From: Methylobacterium aerolatum
GTDB taxonomy: Bacteria > Pseudomonadota > Alphaproteobacteria > Rhizobiales > Beijerinckiaceae
Reading direction: 5' to 3'
Assembly: GCF_022179085.1 (NCBI RefSeq)
Contig: NZ_BPQE01000027.1
Span: 1 to 64,000 of the forward strand
Length of the DNA: 64,000 nt
The notes below the pieces were generated by a model, which saw nothing but the letters and a program-made list of their open reading frames with translations, had not been told where the DNA came from and made no database searches. Positions 51,160 to 60,412 of the stretch are shown one piece after another. The position numbers and the translations under genes are program-made. Numbering within the stretch: position 1 is the stretch's first letter; each line of letters opens with the position of its first letter.

Positions 51160-52086
51160 TTACTGGTCAGGCGAAACAGATGGTGGCTGGGGGCCGAGGC
51201 GTTCGGTGCAGATGTCGGACACGATCCGTTGCAGGACTGTCAGTCGCTCCACCAGCCAGTCCAACTCATCGCGGGTGATCGCGTAATGGCGTGAGTAGCG
51301 AGCCTTGACGTAGGCATCGTGCAACAGGTTGAACGGCTTGCGCTCCATATGGGTGCGCCGTGGCCACGCCTCGACCAAGCGGAGGTCGAGGCCCTCGGCC
51401 ATGCGCCGGAGCCTGCGCAGGGCGTGGAGCTTTGGGCTGTAGAGCGTCAGCACCAACATCGTGCAGTGATAGAGTTGTTCCGCAACCTGATGCAATTCGA
51501 ATGCGGCTTCTTTTGTCATTCCATGTGCAATGGCGACACGGGCGAGGAAGAACCGGTTCTCGGCTCCGGCGAACCACGTGTCGAAATGCAGCCATTCCTC
51601 TTCGCGGCGGACCTCCGGCGTGAGTAAACCCGCCGTGGCGAGTGGATAGCCCGTCGCCTCGTACAGGACGATGCCTTCCCGTGCGATGTCTGCAAAGAAT
51701 GGGCGGCCCCGCGCGAGTTGATCGTTCAGATCCGCATAGCTGTGGATAATGAAACTGACCTCCGGATAGAAGGTCGGCTTGAGGAAGATGTCCTGCGCGA
51801 TCCGATCCCGCACCGCATCCCAGATCTCAGATTCCTCGACCAGCGATTCGTGGTCGACGACGATGAGCAAATCGTAATCGGAAAAGTATCCCGAGCTTCG
51901 GTTTTCAACCCATCCGCCACGCGCGTAAGACCCGTACAAGATCATCTTGACGATGCGGCCACGCTTGGCCTTGTCCGTGGTCTTGTTCTTCTGGAAATCC
52001 TCGAATTCTTCGAACAGGATCTGAAGCGCGCGCTTCAAATCGCGGTGCTTGCGGCGGGGCAGGTGGGAAAGGCGATCGGCGATCAC
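51160..52086 (-). CDS. Fused nucleotidyltransferase (MNT) and HEPN protein
   Basis: A 308-residue protein with two modules. Residues about 45-150 form a minimal nucleotidyltransferase domain: ILYGSYARGGWVENRS and SDYDLLIVVDHES give the GSxxxG and DxD catalytic motifs. Residues about 170-300 are helical and HEPN-like (EAAFELHQVAEQLYHCTMLVL, then LLHDAYVKARYSRHYAIT). Candidate RNase residues are in RKPFNLLH (Rx6H) and RYSRH. Separate MNT and HEPN genes make toxin-antitoxin pairs; here both are in one chain. The start is GTG 52086 with a weak ribosome site. The gene stands alone between repeats. Function is inferred only. Confidence 0.75.
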   Translation of the reverse strand: MIADRLSHLPRRKHRDLKRALQILFEEFEDFQKNKTTDKAKRGRIVKMILYGSYARGGWVENRSSGYFSDYDLLIVVDHESLVEESEIWDAVRDRIAQDIFLKPTFYPEVSFIIHSYADLNDQLARGRPFFADIAREGIVLYEATGYPLATAGLLTPEVRREEEWLHFDTWFAGAENRFFLARVAIAHGMTKEAAFELHQVAEQLYHCTMLVLTLYSPKLHALRRLRRMAEGLDLRLVEAWPRRTHMERKPFNLLHDAYVKARYSRHYAITRDELDWLVERLTVLQRIVSDICTERLGPQPPSVSPDQ

Positions 52087-52153
52087 GGTCAGGGTGTCCA
52101 GGCGCCGTGTAGAGCACGGGTCCTGCGCGAAGGCGAGGCCAGCCGGGCGCTCT

Positions 52154-53065
52154 CTAGACCCCCCACAACCACGCCGCCCCGCGCACGCCGGAATCGTCGC
52201 CGTGGAGGCTCGCCCGGACGGGGGTGTCGGAGGTGTCGGAGAAGATGTGCGGGCGCATCGCGTCGGGCAGGCCCGCGATCAGTTCGGGGATGCGCGAGAG
52301 GCCGCCGCCGATGACGATCACGTCCGGATCGAGGAGGTTGACCACCTGCGCCGCCGCCCGGCCCAGCCGGTCGAGGTGGTCGGCGAGGCTCGCCGCCGCA
52401 TCGTCGTCGCCCGCACGGGCCGCCTCGACGATCGCCTCGGCGCGGAGGGTGCCGCCGAACCGCCGGGCGTGGGCGGCGGCGAGGCCGGGGCCGGAGATCC
52501 AGGTTTCGATGCAGCCGCGCCGCCCGCAATAGCAGGCCGGACCCGGCCGCTCGTCGTCGCGGGGTGCCGGCAGGGGCCCGTGGCCCCACTCCCCTGCGAT
52601 GCCGTTCCGGCCCGCATGGAGCCGTCCGTCGAGGGCGATGCCCGACCCGACGCCCGTGCCGAGGATCACCGCCCAGACCACACGGGCCCCGGCGCCGGCC
52701 CCGTCCGTCGCCTCGGAGACGGCGAGACAGTCGGCGTCGTTGGCGAGCCGTACCTCGCGGCCGAGCCGCGCGGCGAGGTCCGCGCCGAAGGCGTGGCCGT
52801 TCAGCCAGGCGGAGTTGGCGTTGCGCACGAGACCGGTGGCGGGCGAGAGGCTGCCCGGCATCCCGACGCCGACGGTGCAGGCCCGCCCCGCCTCCCCTTC
52901 GAGGCGCAGGACGAGCTCGGCCAGGGCCGCCACGGTGGCCGCGTAGTCCCCCTGCGGAGCCGGGATGCGCGCCTGCGCGAGGCGCGCTCCGGTCTCGTCC
53001 AGCACGACCCCGGCGATCTTGGTGCCGCCGAGGTCGATTCCCAAGCGGGCGCGGGGCTCGCTCAC
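52154..53065 (-). CDS. ROK family sugar kinase
   Basis: A 303-residue ROK kinase. The ATP phosphate loop is [12 protein letters not shown]. The sugar-binding/catalytic region is [13 protein letters not shown], followed by [15 protein letters not shown] and the zinc-binding ROK signature GEWGH ... [15 protein letters not shown]. The C-terminal motif is [14 protein letters not shown]. It probably phosphorylates fructose or glucose (Mak-like), but other hexoses are possible. The GTG start overlaps the dctA stop (GTGA), so the two are co-translated although their functions differ. Confidence 0.9.
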   Translation of the reverse strand: MSEPRARLGIDLGGTKIAGVVLDETGARLAQARIPAPQGDYAATVAALAELVLRLEGEAGRACTVGVGMPGSLSPATGLVRNANSAWLNGHAFGADLAARLGREVRLANDADCLAVSEATDGAGAGARVVWAVILGTGVGSGIALDGRLHAGRNGIAGEWGHGPLPAPRDDERPGPACYCGRRGCIETWISGPGLAAAHARRFGGTLRAEAIVEAARAGDDDAAASLADHLDRLGRAAAQVVNLLDPDVIVIGGGLSRIPELIAGLPDAMRPHIFSDTSDTPVRASLHGDDSGVRGAAWLWGV

Positions 53066-54453
53066 TCGGCCGCGGCGACCTTGCCGTCCGGGCGCTTGAG
53101 GTCCGTTCCCATGGGCTGGGGCGGCTCGTCGGCGATGTGGGTGCCGATGGCGACCGGGTGGGCCATGACCTCGTTGAGTTTGGCGGTGTCGAGTTCGCCC
53201 TCCCAGCGGCTCACCACGATGCAGGCCACGCCGTTGCCGACGAGGTTGGTGAGCGCCCGGCACTCGGACATGAACTTGTCGATGCCGAGCACGAGGGTCA
53301 TGGCCGCCACCGGCACGGGGTTGTTCGGGATCGCCGCCAGCGTCGCCGCCAGGGTGATGAAGCCGGCGCCCGTGACACCCGAGGCGCCCTTCGACGTGAG
53401 CATCGCCACGAGGATGATGGTGACGTACTGGCCGACCGAGAGGTCCGCGCCCACGGCCTGGGCGAGGAACAGGGTGGCCAGCGTCATGTAGATGTTGGTG
53501 CCGTCGAGGTTGAAGGAATACCCGGTCGGCACCACGAGCCCGACGACGGAATCCGAGGCGCCGAGGCGGCGCATCTTGGTCATCAGCTGCGGCAGCACCG
53601 TCTCCGAGGAGGAGGTGCCGACCACGATCAGCAACTCGTCCTTGATGTAGGCGAGGAAGCGCAGGATCGAGAAGCCAGCGAACTTCGCGATGGAGCCGAG
53701 GACGACGAGCACGAACAGGATCGCGGTGACGTAGAAGGTCCCGACCAGCCACGCGAGGTCGTAGACCTTGCCGATGCCGTACTCGCCGATGGTGAAGGCC
53801 ATGGCGCCGAAGGCGCCGATGGGGGCGAGCTTCACGATGATGCCGATGATGCGGAAGAAGATCTGTCCCGCCGTGTCGATGGCGTAGTTGACGCCCTTGG
53901 CCCGCTCGCCGAGCCCCGCCACCACGACGCCGGTGAGGATCGAGATCAGCAGAACCTGCAGCAGGTCGCCGGTGGCGAAGGGATCGAGGAAGCTCTTGGG
54001 GATGATCGCCAGGATGTGGGCGACGGTGGAATCCGCCGCCGCCTTGTTGGCGTAGCTCGCCACCTTGCTGGCATCGAGCTTCGACGGATCGGCGTTGAAG
54101 CCCGCGCCGGGGCGGATGATCTCACCGACCAGCACGCCGATCAGCAGCGCCACGGTGGACACCACCTCGAAGTAGACGAGCGCCTTGAGGCCGACCCGGC
54201 CGACCTTCTTGAGGTCGCCGATCGAGGCGATGCCGTGGACGATGGTGCAGAAGATGATCGGCGCGATCATCATCTTGATCAGGGCGATGAAGGCGTCGCC
54301 GAGCCATTTCATCGCCTTGCCGGTGGCCGGATCGTACCAGCCGAGCAGGACGCCGAGCGCGATTGCGATCAACACCTGGATGTACAGGACCTTGTACCAC
54401 GGCTCCTTCTTGGTGACGGCGCCGCCACCGGATGCCTGGATCGCCTGAGCCAT
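53062..54453 (-). CDS. dctA: C4-dicarboxylate transporter DctA
   Basis: A 463-residue sodium/proton-dicarboxylate symporter of the SLC1 family, located in the inner membrane, importing succinate, fumarate and malate. Eight transmembrane segments and two hairpins are suggested by hydrophobicity. Hallmarks are [13 protein letters not shown] (HP1 serines), [18 protein letters not shown] (TM7), and [16 protein letters not shown] (HP2). The C-terminal [19 protein letters not shown] is TM8 with the substrate-binding Asp/Arg/Asn. ATG 54453 was chosen over an upstream in-frame start. It overlaps the ROK kinase gene by four bases. Confidence 0.95.
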   Translation of the reverse strand: MAQAIQASGGGAVTKKEPWYKVLYIQVLIAIALGVLLGWYDPATGKAMKWLGDAFIALIKMMIAPIIFCTIVHGIASIGDLKKVGRVGLKALVYFEVVSTVALLIGVLVGEIIRPGAGFNADPSKLDASKVASYANKAAADSTVAHILAIIPKSFLDPFATGDLLQVLLISILTGVVVAGLGERAKGVNYAIDTAGQIFFRIIGIIVKLAPIGAFGAMAFTIGEYGIGKVYDLAWLVGTFYVTAILFVLVVLGSIAKFAGFSILRFLAYIKDELLIVVGTSSSETVLPQLMTKMRRLGASDSVVGLVVPTGYSFNLDGTNIYMTLATLFLAQAVGADLSVGQYVTIILVAMLTSKGASGVTGAGFITLAATLAAIPNNPVPVAAMTLVLGIDKFMSECRALTNLVGNGVACIVVSRWEGELDTAKLNEVMAHPVAIGTHIADEPPQPMGTDLKRPDGKVAAAE

Positions 54454-54556
54454 TCTTTGGAATCCCTCTCGCGCGGTCGCCCGCGCGCCTCCCCTTGGCC
54501 CCTTGCTAGCGGCAATTCCCGGTCGCCTCAACGTCGGTTCGATCATCCTAATCCCA

Positions 54557-54584
54557 GGGATCGTGACAAAAACCTGTCGATCCC
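54557..54584. promoter_or_regulatory. Inverted repeat upstream of dctA
   Basis: GGGATCG (54557-54563) and CGATCCC (54578-54584) flank a 14-base AT-richer spacer, about 104 bases before the dctA start. It may be an activator site for dctA or simply an RNA hairpin. Confidence 0.25.
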
Positions 54585-54647
54585 GGGCAGGCGGCCCTCA
54601 CCGGCGAGGTCGCGATCGGCCCTGCTGATGAACCGGCTGGGGCGACA

Positions 54648-54664
54648 GAAAACGATCCGTTTTC
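54648..54664. promoter_or_regulatory. Palindrome upstream of the L,D-transpeptidase pseudogene
   Basis: GAAAACG (54648-54654) and CGTTTTC (54658-54664) are perfect arms separated by ATC, about 36 bases before the presumed start. It looks like a transcription-factor operator. Confidence 0.35.
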
Positions 54665-54699
54665 GGCAGTGCTCGCGGCTCATCCGGCACGATCCGGTG

Positions 54700-55133
54700 A
54701 TGCACGATCAAGAAATTACGTCGCCGCCGGGCCGCCGAGCTTGGCGCGATACTGTCGCTCGCCCTGGTGTCGGCGCCGGCTACGGTGGGCGTCGTGGCGC
54801 GGATCGATCAGGGGCAGCAGCGAATGCGCGTCTTCGTCGATGGCGCGCCGGCCTATTCCTGGCCGGTCTCCACGGCGCGGAAGGGCTTCGTGACGCCCAG
54901 GGGCCGGTTCCGGGTCGGCCGGATGGCCCCCTCCCGGCGCTCGCGGAAGTATCAGGGCAGCCCGATGCCCCACGCGATGTTCTCCCGGGGCAGCTACGCG
55001 ATCCCCGGCACCACCGCGACCCGCTCGCTCGGGCGGCGGACCAGCCACGGCTGCATGCGCCTCGCCACCGGCCATGCCGCCACGCTGTTCCGCCTCACCC
55101 TACTGGGGCGCCCCGGTGGTGATCGGAGACTGA
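54700..55133 (+). pseudogene. L,D-transpeptidase (YkuD family), apparently frameshifted at both ends
   Basis: The central frame (about 54704-55100) encodes a YkuD domain: VARIDQGQQRMRVFVDGAPAYSWPVST, KGFVTPRGRFRVGRM, and the catalytic motif SHGCMRLATG. Just upstream in the same frame is a clear signal-peptide-like stretch (IKKLRRRRAAELGAILSLAL), but it has no start codon and follows a TGA. Skipping one base after ATG 54700 gives MTIKKL. At the end, the conserved closing strand GAPVVIGD followed by TGA (55131-55133) lies in the next frame. The unshifted frame instead runs on through the terminator to 55198. Two one-base insertions, or two sequencing errors, explain this. Confidence 0.7.
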
Positions 55134-55138
55134 AACGG

Positions 55139-55173
55139 AACGGCCCGGCGCCATTTCGGGCGCCGGGCCGTTT
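55139..55173 (+). terminator. Intrinsic terminator after the L,D-transpeptidase gene
   Basis: AACGGCCCGGCGCC (55139-55152) pairs with GGCGCCGGGCCGTT (55159-55172) around ATTTCG and ends in TTT. It lies six bases after the TGA at 55131-55133, which supports that TGA as the true original stop. Confidence 0.85.
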
Positions 55174-55206
55174 CCTGCGGGTTTCGACTGTGGCGTGACG
55201 GGGGCC

Positions 55207-56238
55207 TCAGCCCTGGTTCTGGGTCCGCCGGGGCCGGACGGTCCAGCGCTCGAAGACCGTGCCCGGATCCTGCTTCTCGGTCGGCTGGGCCGGGTTCTGA
55301 TGGATCGCCGCGCCGAGGGCCGCGGACAGGCTCTCGATCACGTCGTCGATCCGGGCGTCGCCGTGCACCGCCTCGGCCGGGCTGCTGCCGGCGGGCTGCT
55401 CGGGTTCGGCAGCCTCGGCATGCCGGGTCTCGCCCTCGTGCTCGTGGTGGAACGCCTCGCTGTGCTCGGCCTCGGCCGGGGCCGGCTCGTCGAAGGTGAT
55501 GGGAGCGGCGGCGGTGGCCATGGCCGCCGCGATCGGGGCGGGCTCGGAGGCCGGCTTCGGCGCTTCCGGCGCCGGGACGGACGGCGGCGCGGACAGCGCG
55601 GCGGCCAAGGGTGAGGTGGCGGGCGCTGCGGCCGGAGACGGGAGCGGCGGAGACGGGCGGCGCATGGCGCCGACGGAGCCCTCGCCGGCCTCGTTGGAGC
55701 GGCTGCCGGAGCCGTAGCGGCCGAAGCCGAAGCGCGGCTCGATCAGGTCGAGGAGGGATTCCAGGGCGGCGTTGCCGACGCTCATCTCTTCCGTGGCCGG
55801 CACGCCCTGGATGGCCAGCGCCGGGCGCTCGTAGATCGCCTCCCCGGTCACCTCCCGGCCGAACCACGACGGCGGCGCGAAGGCGCGGGCTTGGTCCTCG
55901 CCGTCGAAGGCGACGGTGACGAGGTCGAGCCCGCCGGGGGTCACGTACCGGTCGATGACGATCTCCCGGCCGGCGGCGGACAGGGTCGTGCGGTCGTAGG
56001 CAGCCTTGCCGGGGCAGACGTCGAGCAGCGCGTCGCCATGGGCGCGGGGAACATCCGTCCGCTCCTCGACGCCGTCGTTCACGAGGACGAGATGGCAGGT
56101 CTGGCCGTCCACGCGGACGTAGGAGGCGCGGCCTCCCTGCGGCGCGAAGTGGCCCTCGGTGATCCGGCTGCCGCCCCGCTCCTTTCGGATGAGGCGAACG
56201 AGGGCGGGGGCGATCAGGAACCTGCGACTGGTGCTCAT
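55207..56238 (-). CDS. Degenerate CYTH-like domain protein with a long low-complexity tail
   Basis: A 343-residue protein. Residues about 4-145 resemble a CYTH (triphosphate tunnel) domain: RRFLIAPALVRLIRKERGGS, ASYVRVDGQTCHLVLVND, REIVIDRYVTPGGLDLVTVAF, and the typical PSWFGREVTGEAIYE ending. The defining ExExK motif at the start is missing (TSRRFLI), so metal-dependent triphosphatase activity is doubtful. Residues about 185-310 are Ala/Pro/Glu-rich with a His-rich patch (EAFHHEHEGE), and the last 30 are basic. This assignment is by eye. It converges with the L,D-transpeptidase gene. Confidence 0.6.
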   Translation of the reverse strand: MSTSRRFLIAPALVRLIRKERGGSRITEGHFAPQGGRASYVRVDGQTCHLVLVNDGVEERTDVPRAHGDALLDVCPGKAAYDRTTLSAAGREIVIDRYVTPGGLDLVTVAFDGEDQARAFAPPSWFGREVTGEAIYERPALAIQGVPATEEMSVGNAALESLLDLIEPRFGFGRYGSGSRSNEAGEGSVGAMRRPSPPLPSPAAAPATSPLAAALSAPPSVPAPEAPKPASEPAPIAAAMATAAAPITFDEPAPAEAEHSEAFHHEHEGETRHAEAAEPEQPAGSSPAEAVHGDARIDDVIESLSAALGAAIHQNPAQPTEKQDPGTVFERWTVRPRRTQNQG

Positions 56239-56550
56239 GGGACCTTCTCACTCCTCCCGCCCGGCACGGTCAAAGGGCCGGGTGATCCGCCCAATGGCGA
56301 GCACTGTACCGAGTGGAGCACAAGTCGAGGAGGCGGCGGACGCTCGGGAGAAACTGTCACGCTGCCGGAAAGACCCTGACCTGATTACCTCCAATCGGCC
56401 GCTCACGATTGACGACGGCCTAAAGATAATACAGCGACTACGCATAATGACGACGAAATCAAGGCGGTAGCCGGATCGGCGGGGGTCGGGCACGCCGCCT
56501 TTCCCCAACATCCCCGCTGCTCGGCCCCTTCCCGTCCGTCGTCCGCGCGG
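56239..56550. other. Non-coding 312-base region, probable promoter of the CYTH-like gene
   Basis: No convincing gene. Bases 56380-56465 are relatively AT-rich (ctaaagataatacagcgactacgc), which fits a promoter region for the minus-strand gene starting at 56238. A short 3' flank of msrB occupies the other side. No clear inverted repeat was seen. Confidence 0.4.
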
Positions 56551-56967
56551 TCAGGCCGGCTCGAAGGCGAGCGCCGCCCCGTTCATGCAGTAGCGCAGGC
56601 CGGTGGGCGCCGGGCCGTCCTCGAAGACGTGCCCGAGATGGCCCTTGCAACGGGAGCAATGAACCTCCGTGCGGACCATGCCGAAGCTGCGGTCCCGCGT
56701 GGTCTCCACCGCGCCCTCCAGCGGAGCGAAGAAGCTTGGCCAGCCGGTGCCGGATTCGTACTTGGTGCCCTGCTCGAAGAGGGGCTGGCCGCAGCCGGCG
56801 CAGGCGAATGTGCCGGCCCGCTTCTCCCCGAGGTGGCAGGAGGTGCCGGGGCGCTCGGTGCCGTGCTCGCGCAGCACCCGGTATTGCTCGGGGCTCAGGC
56901 GGGAGCGCCACTCGGCGTCGCTCGTGGCGTCCGGGGCGCTGCTGGTTTCGGTCGGGGTCGCGGACAT
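56551..56967 (-). CDS. msrB: Peptide-methionine (R)-S-oxide reductase MsrB
   Basis: A 138-residue enzyme that repairs methionine-R-sulfoxide in proteins. The structural zinc cysteines are Cys56/Cys59 (CAGC) and Cys104/Cys107 (CSRC). The substrate block is [10 protein letters not shown]. The catalytic cysteine is Cys127 in [12 protein letters not shown]. The residue usually forming the resolving cysteine in some MsrBs is within [10 protein letters not shown] (Cys44). There is no signal peptide, so it is cytosolic. It starts at ATG 56967, 46 bases downstream of the YihY-family gene, and may be co-transcribed with it. Confidence 0.95.
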   Translation of the reverse strand: MSATPTETSSAPDATSDAEWRSRLSPEQYRVLREHGTERPGTSCHLGEKRAGTFACAGCGQPLFEQGTKYESGTGWPSFFAPLEGAVETTRDRSFGMVRTEVHCSRCKGHLGHVFEDGPAPTGLRYCMNGAALAFEPA

Positions 56968-57013
56968 GGGTCTCTCCTTGCGACCCCGTATATAGGGGCG
57001 ATCCCCGCCGGAT

Positions 57014-58189
57014 TCAGGCGGCCGCGCCCACGGTGTCGGCCATCCGCGCCTTCCGTGCGCCCATCGGACGCGGACGGCCCGTGGTGGTGTCGCGCCCGGT
57101 CTGGTGCTCGATCTCGGCGTTGATCTCGCCGCCGAGCAGGATGATCGTCGAGGTGATCCAGATCCAGGTCATGAAGCCGATCACGGCGCCGAGGGACCCG
57201 TAGGTCTCGTTGTAGGTGCCGAAGTTGGACACGTACCAGGAGAAGAGCAGCGAGGCCACGAGCCAGAGCAGGCCCGCGACGAGGCTCCCGGTTCCGACCC
57301 AGCGCCAGCGGGCGTGCTCGCGGCTCGGGCCGAACCGGTAGAGCACCGAGAGGGCGCCCAGGATCACGACGAGCAGGGCCGGCCAGCGCAGGGCCGCAAT
57401 CAGCCACGCCCCGGAGCCGAGCCCGAGGAAGTTGAGCATCACCGGCACGACGACGATGGCGTTGAGGGCGATGACGATGAAGATCAGCGCGCCGACGGTG
57501 AAGGTGAGGGAGCGGAGGTTCAGCCAGAAGAAATTCCGCTTCTCCTCCTCCTCGTAGACCACGTTCAGCGCATCGAACATCGCCTTCATGGCGGCGTTCG
57601 CGCTCCAGATCGAGACGAGGAGGGTGGTGAAGAATGTCAGGCTCAGGGTCCCGCTCGGCTTGGCGGCGATGCGCTTCACCTGATCGCCGATGATCTCGAC
57701 TGCGCCGGAGGGCAGCACGGAGTGGAGCTGGGCGAGGTGATCGTTGATGGCGGTCGCGTCGGCGAACAGGCCGTAGAGCGTCACCAGCGCGGCGATTCCG
57801 GGGAACAGGGCGAGCAGGGTGTAGAAGGTCACGCCCGCCGCGACGGCCAGCACCCGGTCCTTCAGGAATTCGAGGTAGACGCGGACGAGGATGTCCTTCC
57901 AGCCCGCCGCCGGGATCTGGGTCGGGTGCTGGGCGTCCCGCCCACGCTCGGGCTGCGTGGCGGCGATGAGGTGCGCGGCGCGGCCCTCGATCGAGCGCGC
58001 GCCGATCTCCGTGGTCTTCCTGGCCGACGTAGCCTCGGGCTCCGGCACGGCCGGCGCCGGCGCCGTTGCCGCCACGGCGCCGCGGGGGCGCGCCATGGTG
58101 AGCGCGACCAGGGCCGTGCCGAGCATCAGCACCCACAGGTGCGACGAGGTCTCGGAGGGGCCGCTCGGGCGCTGGGAAGGGGCAGACAT
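57014..58189 (-). CDS. YihY/BrkB-family membrane protein
   Basis: A 391-residue inner-membrane protein of the YihY (formerly ribonuclease BN) family. After a Pro/Ala-rich N-terminus, the core starts with [40 protein letters not shown]. Five or six further helices follow, including [31 protein letters not shown] and the closing [31 protein letters not shown]. Function is not known; members are not RNases. One extra hydrophobic segment near the N-terminus ([13 protein letters not shown]) is unusual and separated by a polar linker. Confidence 0.88.
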   Translation of the reverse strand: MSAPSQRPSGPSETSSHLWVLMLGTALVALTMARPRGAVAATAPAPAVPEPEATSARKTTEIGARSIEGRAAHLIAATQPERGRDAQHPTQIPAAGWKDILVRVYLEFLKDRVLAVAAGVTFYTLLALFPGIAALVTLYGLFADATAINDHLAQLHSVLPSGAVEIIGDQVKRIAAKPSGTLSLTFFTTLLVSIWSANAAMKAMFDALNVVYEEEEKRNFFWLNLRSLTFTVGALIFIVIALNAIVVVPVMLNFLGLGSGAWLIAALRWPALLVVILGALSVLYRFGPSREHARWRWVGTGSLVAGLLWLVASLLFSWYVSNFGTYNETYGSLGAVIGFMTWIWITSTIILLGGEINAEIEHQTGRDTTTGRPRPMGARKARMADTVGAAA

Positions 58190-58365
58190 CGGGGGGCAGG
58201 CCGGACCTGGGCGGGCGCCATTGCCACGCTCTCCTGCCGCAAACGCCGACTCCCGCCGGCTGTTCCGCCGGATCCCGGTCACGGGTCGGTGCGTGTGCGG
58301 GATGGCCCGCGGACCGCGTGGCGCGAAGCCCCGTGACGGAACGGCCTCTGGCGCGTTGTGCCGGA

Positions 58366-59451
58366 ATGCCGAGCGCCGCCCTCCCCGTGTCGTCCCCTCC
58401 CCGCCTGGGTTTCTGCTGCACCTTCATCCTGGACGAGCCCCCCGGGACACATGCCACCCTCAAGGCGGCGAAGGAGGCGACGCGCGCCATGAACCTGACC
58501 ACCGTGACCATGGCGCATCTGGCCAAGCTCGATCCGGCGGCCCGCCGGGCGAAGCTCGGCGATGTGGTGCGCCACAACCTCACGGTCCTCTCCCGGCAGA
58601 TCGCCTGGGTCGGGGCGCGCCCCCCGCTGGAGCGCCTGCTGCGCATGGGCAGCAACATCCTGCCGGGCTACACCCACCTCGCCGTGCGTGCGCTCTACGC
58701 CGAGCCGGACCTGCGGGCGGAGGTGGATCGGGGCCTCGCCGAGGCCGGGGCGCTGGCGCGGTCGCTCGGCGTGCGGCTGAGCTTCCATCCGGGCCCCTTC
58801 TGCCTGCTCGCGAGCCGCAACCCGGCGGCCATCGAGAACGGTCTCTCCGAACTCGACTACCACGCGGAGGTCTTCGGCCTGATGGGCTACGGCGGCGGAT
58901 GGCACCCGCACGGCGCCCACATCAACATCCATGTCGGGGCGGGCGACCCCGGCGTCGCGGGGTTCCGCGAGACCCTGCCGCGGGCGAGCCGCCTCGCCCG
59001 GGACCTCGTGACGGTGGAGAACGACGAGAACCTGTTCGGCCTCGACGAGGTGCTGCGTTTGGCCGACCTCGTGCCGGTGGTCCTCGACCTGCACCACCAC
59101 TGGGTCGAGAGCGGCGGCGCCTACCTCGAACCCGACGATCCGCGGATCGCCAGGGTGATCGACTCGTGGCGCGGCGTGCGGCCGGTCGCCCATATCAGCG
59201 TCTCGCGGGAGATCGCCACGGCCGGGTGCGACCCCGCCCTCCTGCCGGATTTCGGCGCGCTGCGCGATGCCGGCCACTCAGTCCGTGACCTCGCGGCCCA
59301 TTCGGACCTGATGTGGAACGCCGCCGTCAACGACCTCGTGGCGCGCCATCTCTCGTGGGCGGATTTCGAGATCGAGGCCAAGTCGAAGAACCTCGCCTCG
59401 ATGCAGATCGCCGGCCACATCCTGGCCCGCCGGAAGGCGGCCGCCGCGTGA
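58366..59451 (+). CDS. uvsE: UV damage endonuclease UvsE/UvdE
   Basis: A 361-residue TIM-barrel endonuclease that nicks DNA 5' to UV photoproducts and starts excision repair independently of UvrABC. Conserved blocks are NLTVLSRQIAWV, RLSFHPGPFCLLAS with a metal His, LMGYGGGWHPHGAHINIHVG, LVTVENDENLFGLDEVL, LDLHHHWV with metal histidines, and HISVSRE. The family is well known in Deinococcus, Bacillus and fungi and patchy in Alphaproteobacteria; for an organism exposed to light on leaf surfaces it fits. ATG 58366 is preferred, with GTG 58318 as an alternative. Confidence 0.9.
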   Translation: MPSAALPVSSPPRLGFCCTFILDEPPGTHATLKAAKEATRAMNLTTVTMAHLAKLDPAARRAKLGDVVRHNLTVLSRQIAWVGARPPLERLLRMGSNILPGYTHLAVRALYAEPDLRAEVDRGLAEAGALARSLGVRLSFHPGPFCLLASRNPAAIENGLSELDYHAEVFGLMGYGGGWHPHGAHINIHVGAGDPGVAGFRETLPRASRLARDLVTVENDENLFGLDEVLRLADLVPVVLDLHHHWVESGGAYLEPDDPRIARVIDSWRGVRPVAHISVSREIATAGCDPALLPDFGALRDAGHSVRDLAAHSDLMWNAAVNDLVARHLSWADFEIEAKSKNLASMQIAGHILARRKAAAA

Positions 59452-59502
59452 GGCGTCACGGGGCCGCCGCCTCGACGGCGGAGGCGTGGCGCGCTAGTCC
59501 TG

Positions 59503-60060
59503 ATGGCGATGAAGACCGCCGATTGCGACATCCTGATCGTGCCCGGGCTCGGGGGCTCGGGCGAGGAACACTGGCAGACCCGATGGGCCGGGCGTCTCTC
59601 CACCGCCCGGGTGGTGACGCAGGACGCATGGCACGATCCCGAGCCGGAGGCGTGGTGCGGGCGCATCGCCGAGGCCGTGGCGCAGGCCACGCGCCCGGTG
59701 ATCCTCATCGCCCACAGCCTCGGCGTCGTGGCCTGCGTGGAGGCGGTGCCGCGGTTTCCCGAAGGCGTGGTCCGCGGCGCGCTGTTCGTGGCCCTGCCCG
59801 ACGTCGAGGATGCGCCGAACCTGCCGGATTCCGTGCGCGCCTTCGCCCCCGTGCCCCGCGACCCCCTGCCCTTCCCCTCCCTCGTGGTGGCGAGCCGCAC
59901 CGATCCCCACTGTGCCTACGAGCGCGCGGACGATTTCGCCCATGCCTGGGGCGCGCTCACCGTGGATGCCGGCGAATCGGGCCATATCAACGTCGCGAGC
60001 GGGCACGGCCCCTGGCCGGAGGGCTTGATGCGGCTGGCGGGATTCATGAAGGGGTTGTGA
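59503..60060 (+). CDS. RBBP9/YdeN-family alpha/beta hydrolase
   Basis: A 185-residue serine hydrolase of the RBBP9/YdeN family. DILIVPGLGGSGEEHWQTRW is the family N-terminal block, the nucleophile is in IAHSLGVVA, the acid is probably in ASRTDPHC, and the base is in SGHINVASGHG. The substrate is unknown. It follows uvsE by 51 bases on the same strand and could be co-transcribed with it. ATG 59503 or 59509 is the start. Confidence 0.85.
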   Translation: MAMKTADCDILIVPGLGGSGEEHWQTRWAGRLSTARVVTQDAWHDPEPEAWCGRIAEAVAQATRPVILIAHSLGVVACVEAVPRFPEGVVRGALFVALPDVEDAPNLPDSVRAFAPVPRDPLPFPSLVVASRTDPHCAYERADDFAHAWGALTVDAGESGHINVASGHGPWPEGLMRLAGFMKGL

Positions 60061-60157
60061 GCGCAAGGCGCGGCACCGACGCGCCGTAACGGGCCGCCCC
60101 ACGGAAAGTGAGCGGTCCCTCCTTGCGCTTTGCCGAGTGATTGCACATTTTGCTATC

Positions 60158-60412
60158 ATGAACAGCCGTCACGCGAAGACGTTGCGCGCCGTCTTCGCCG
60201 ATCCTGTCTCGCCGCAACTCGAGTGGCAGGCGATCGAAGCCCTTTTCATCGCCGTGGGATGCCGCGTGATCGAAGGATCAGGCTCTCGCGTGCGGTTCGA
60301 GCGCGACGGCGTCGTCGCTTCGTTCCATCGACCTCACCCCACGAAGGAGGCGAAGCGATATCAGGTGCGGGATGCGCGCGATTTCCTCAGCAAGATCGGG
60401 GTCGCCCCATGA
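60158..60412 (+). CDS. hicA: HicA-family mRNA interferase toxin
   Basis: An 84-residue HicA of the longer subfamily (MNSRHAKTLRAVFADPVSPQ, then WQAIEALFIAVGCRVIEGSG, SRVRFERDG and VVASFHRPHP). The active-site histidine of compact HicA proteins (GSH) is an Arg here (GSGSRVRF), which seems usual for this longer subfamily. HicA binds and cuts mRNA or tmRNA when HicB is lost. The stop overlaps the hicB start as ATGA. The ATG at 60158 is preferred over the in-frame upstream start at 60137. Confidence 0.85.
   Translation: MNSRHAKTLRAVFADPVSPQLEWQAIEALFIAVGCRVIEGSGSRVRFERDGVVASFHRPHPTKEAKRYQVRDARDFLSKIGVAP

Noticed and set aside
54557-54584. Strong terminator between dctA and the L,D-transpeptidase gene
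   Set aside because: The inverted repeat lies upstream of both divergent genes, so it cannot end either of them; kept only as a low-confidence regulatory feature.
56248-56511. An 87-codon minus-strand frame upstream of the CYTH-like gene
   Set aside because: It has poor codon use, no ribosome site and covers an AT-richer promoter-like stretch.
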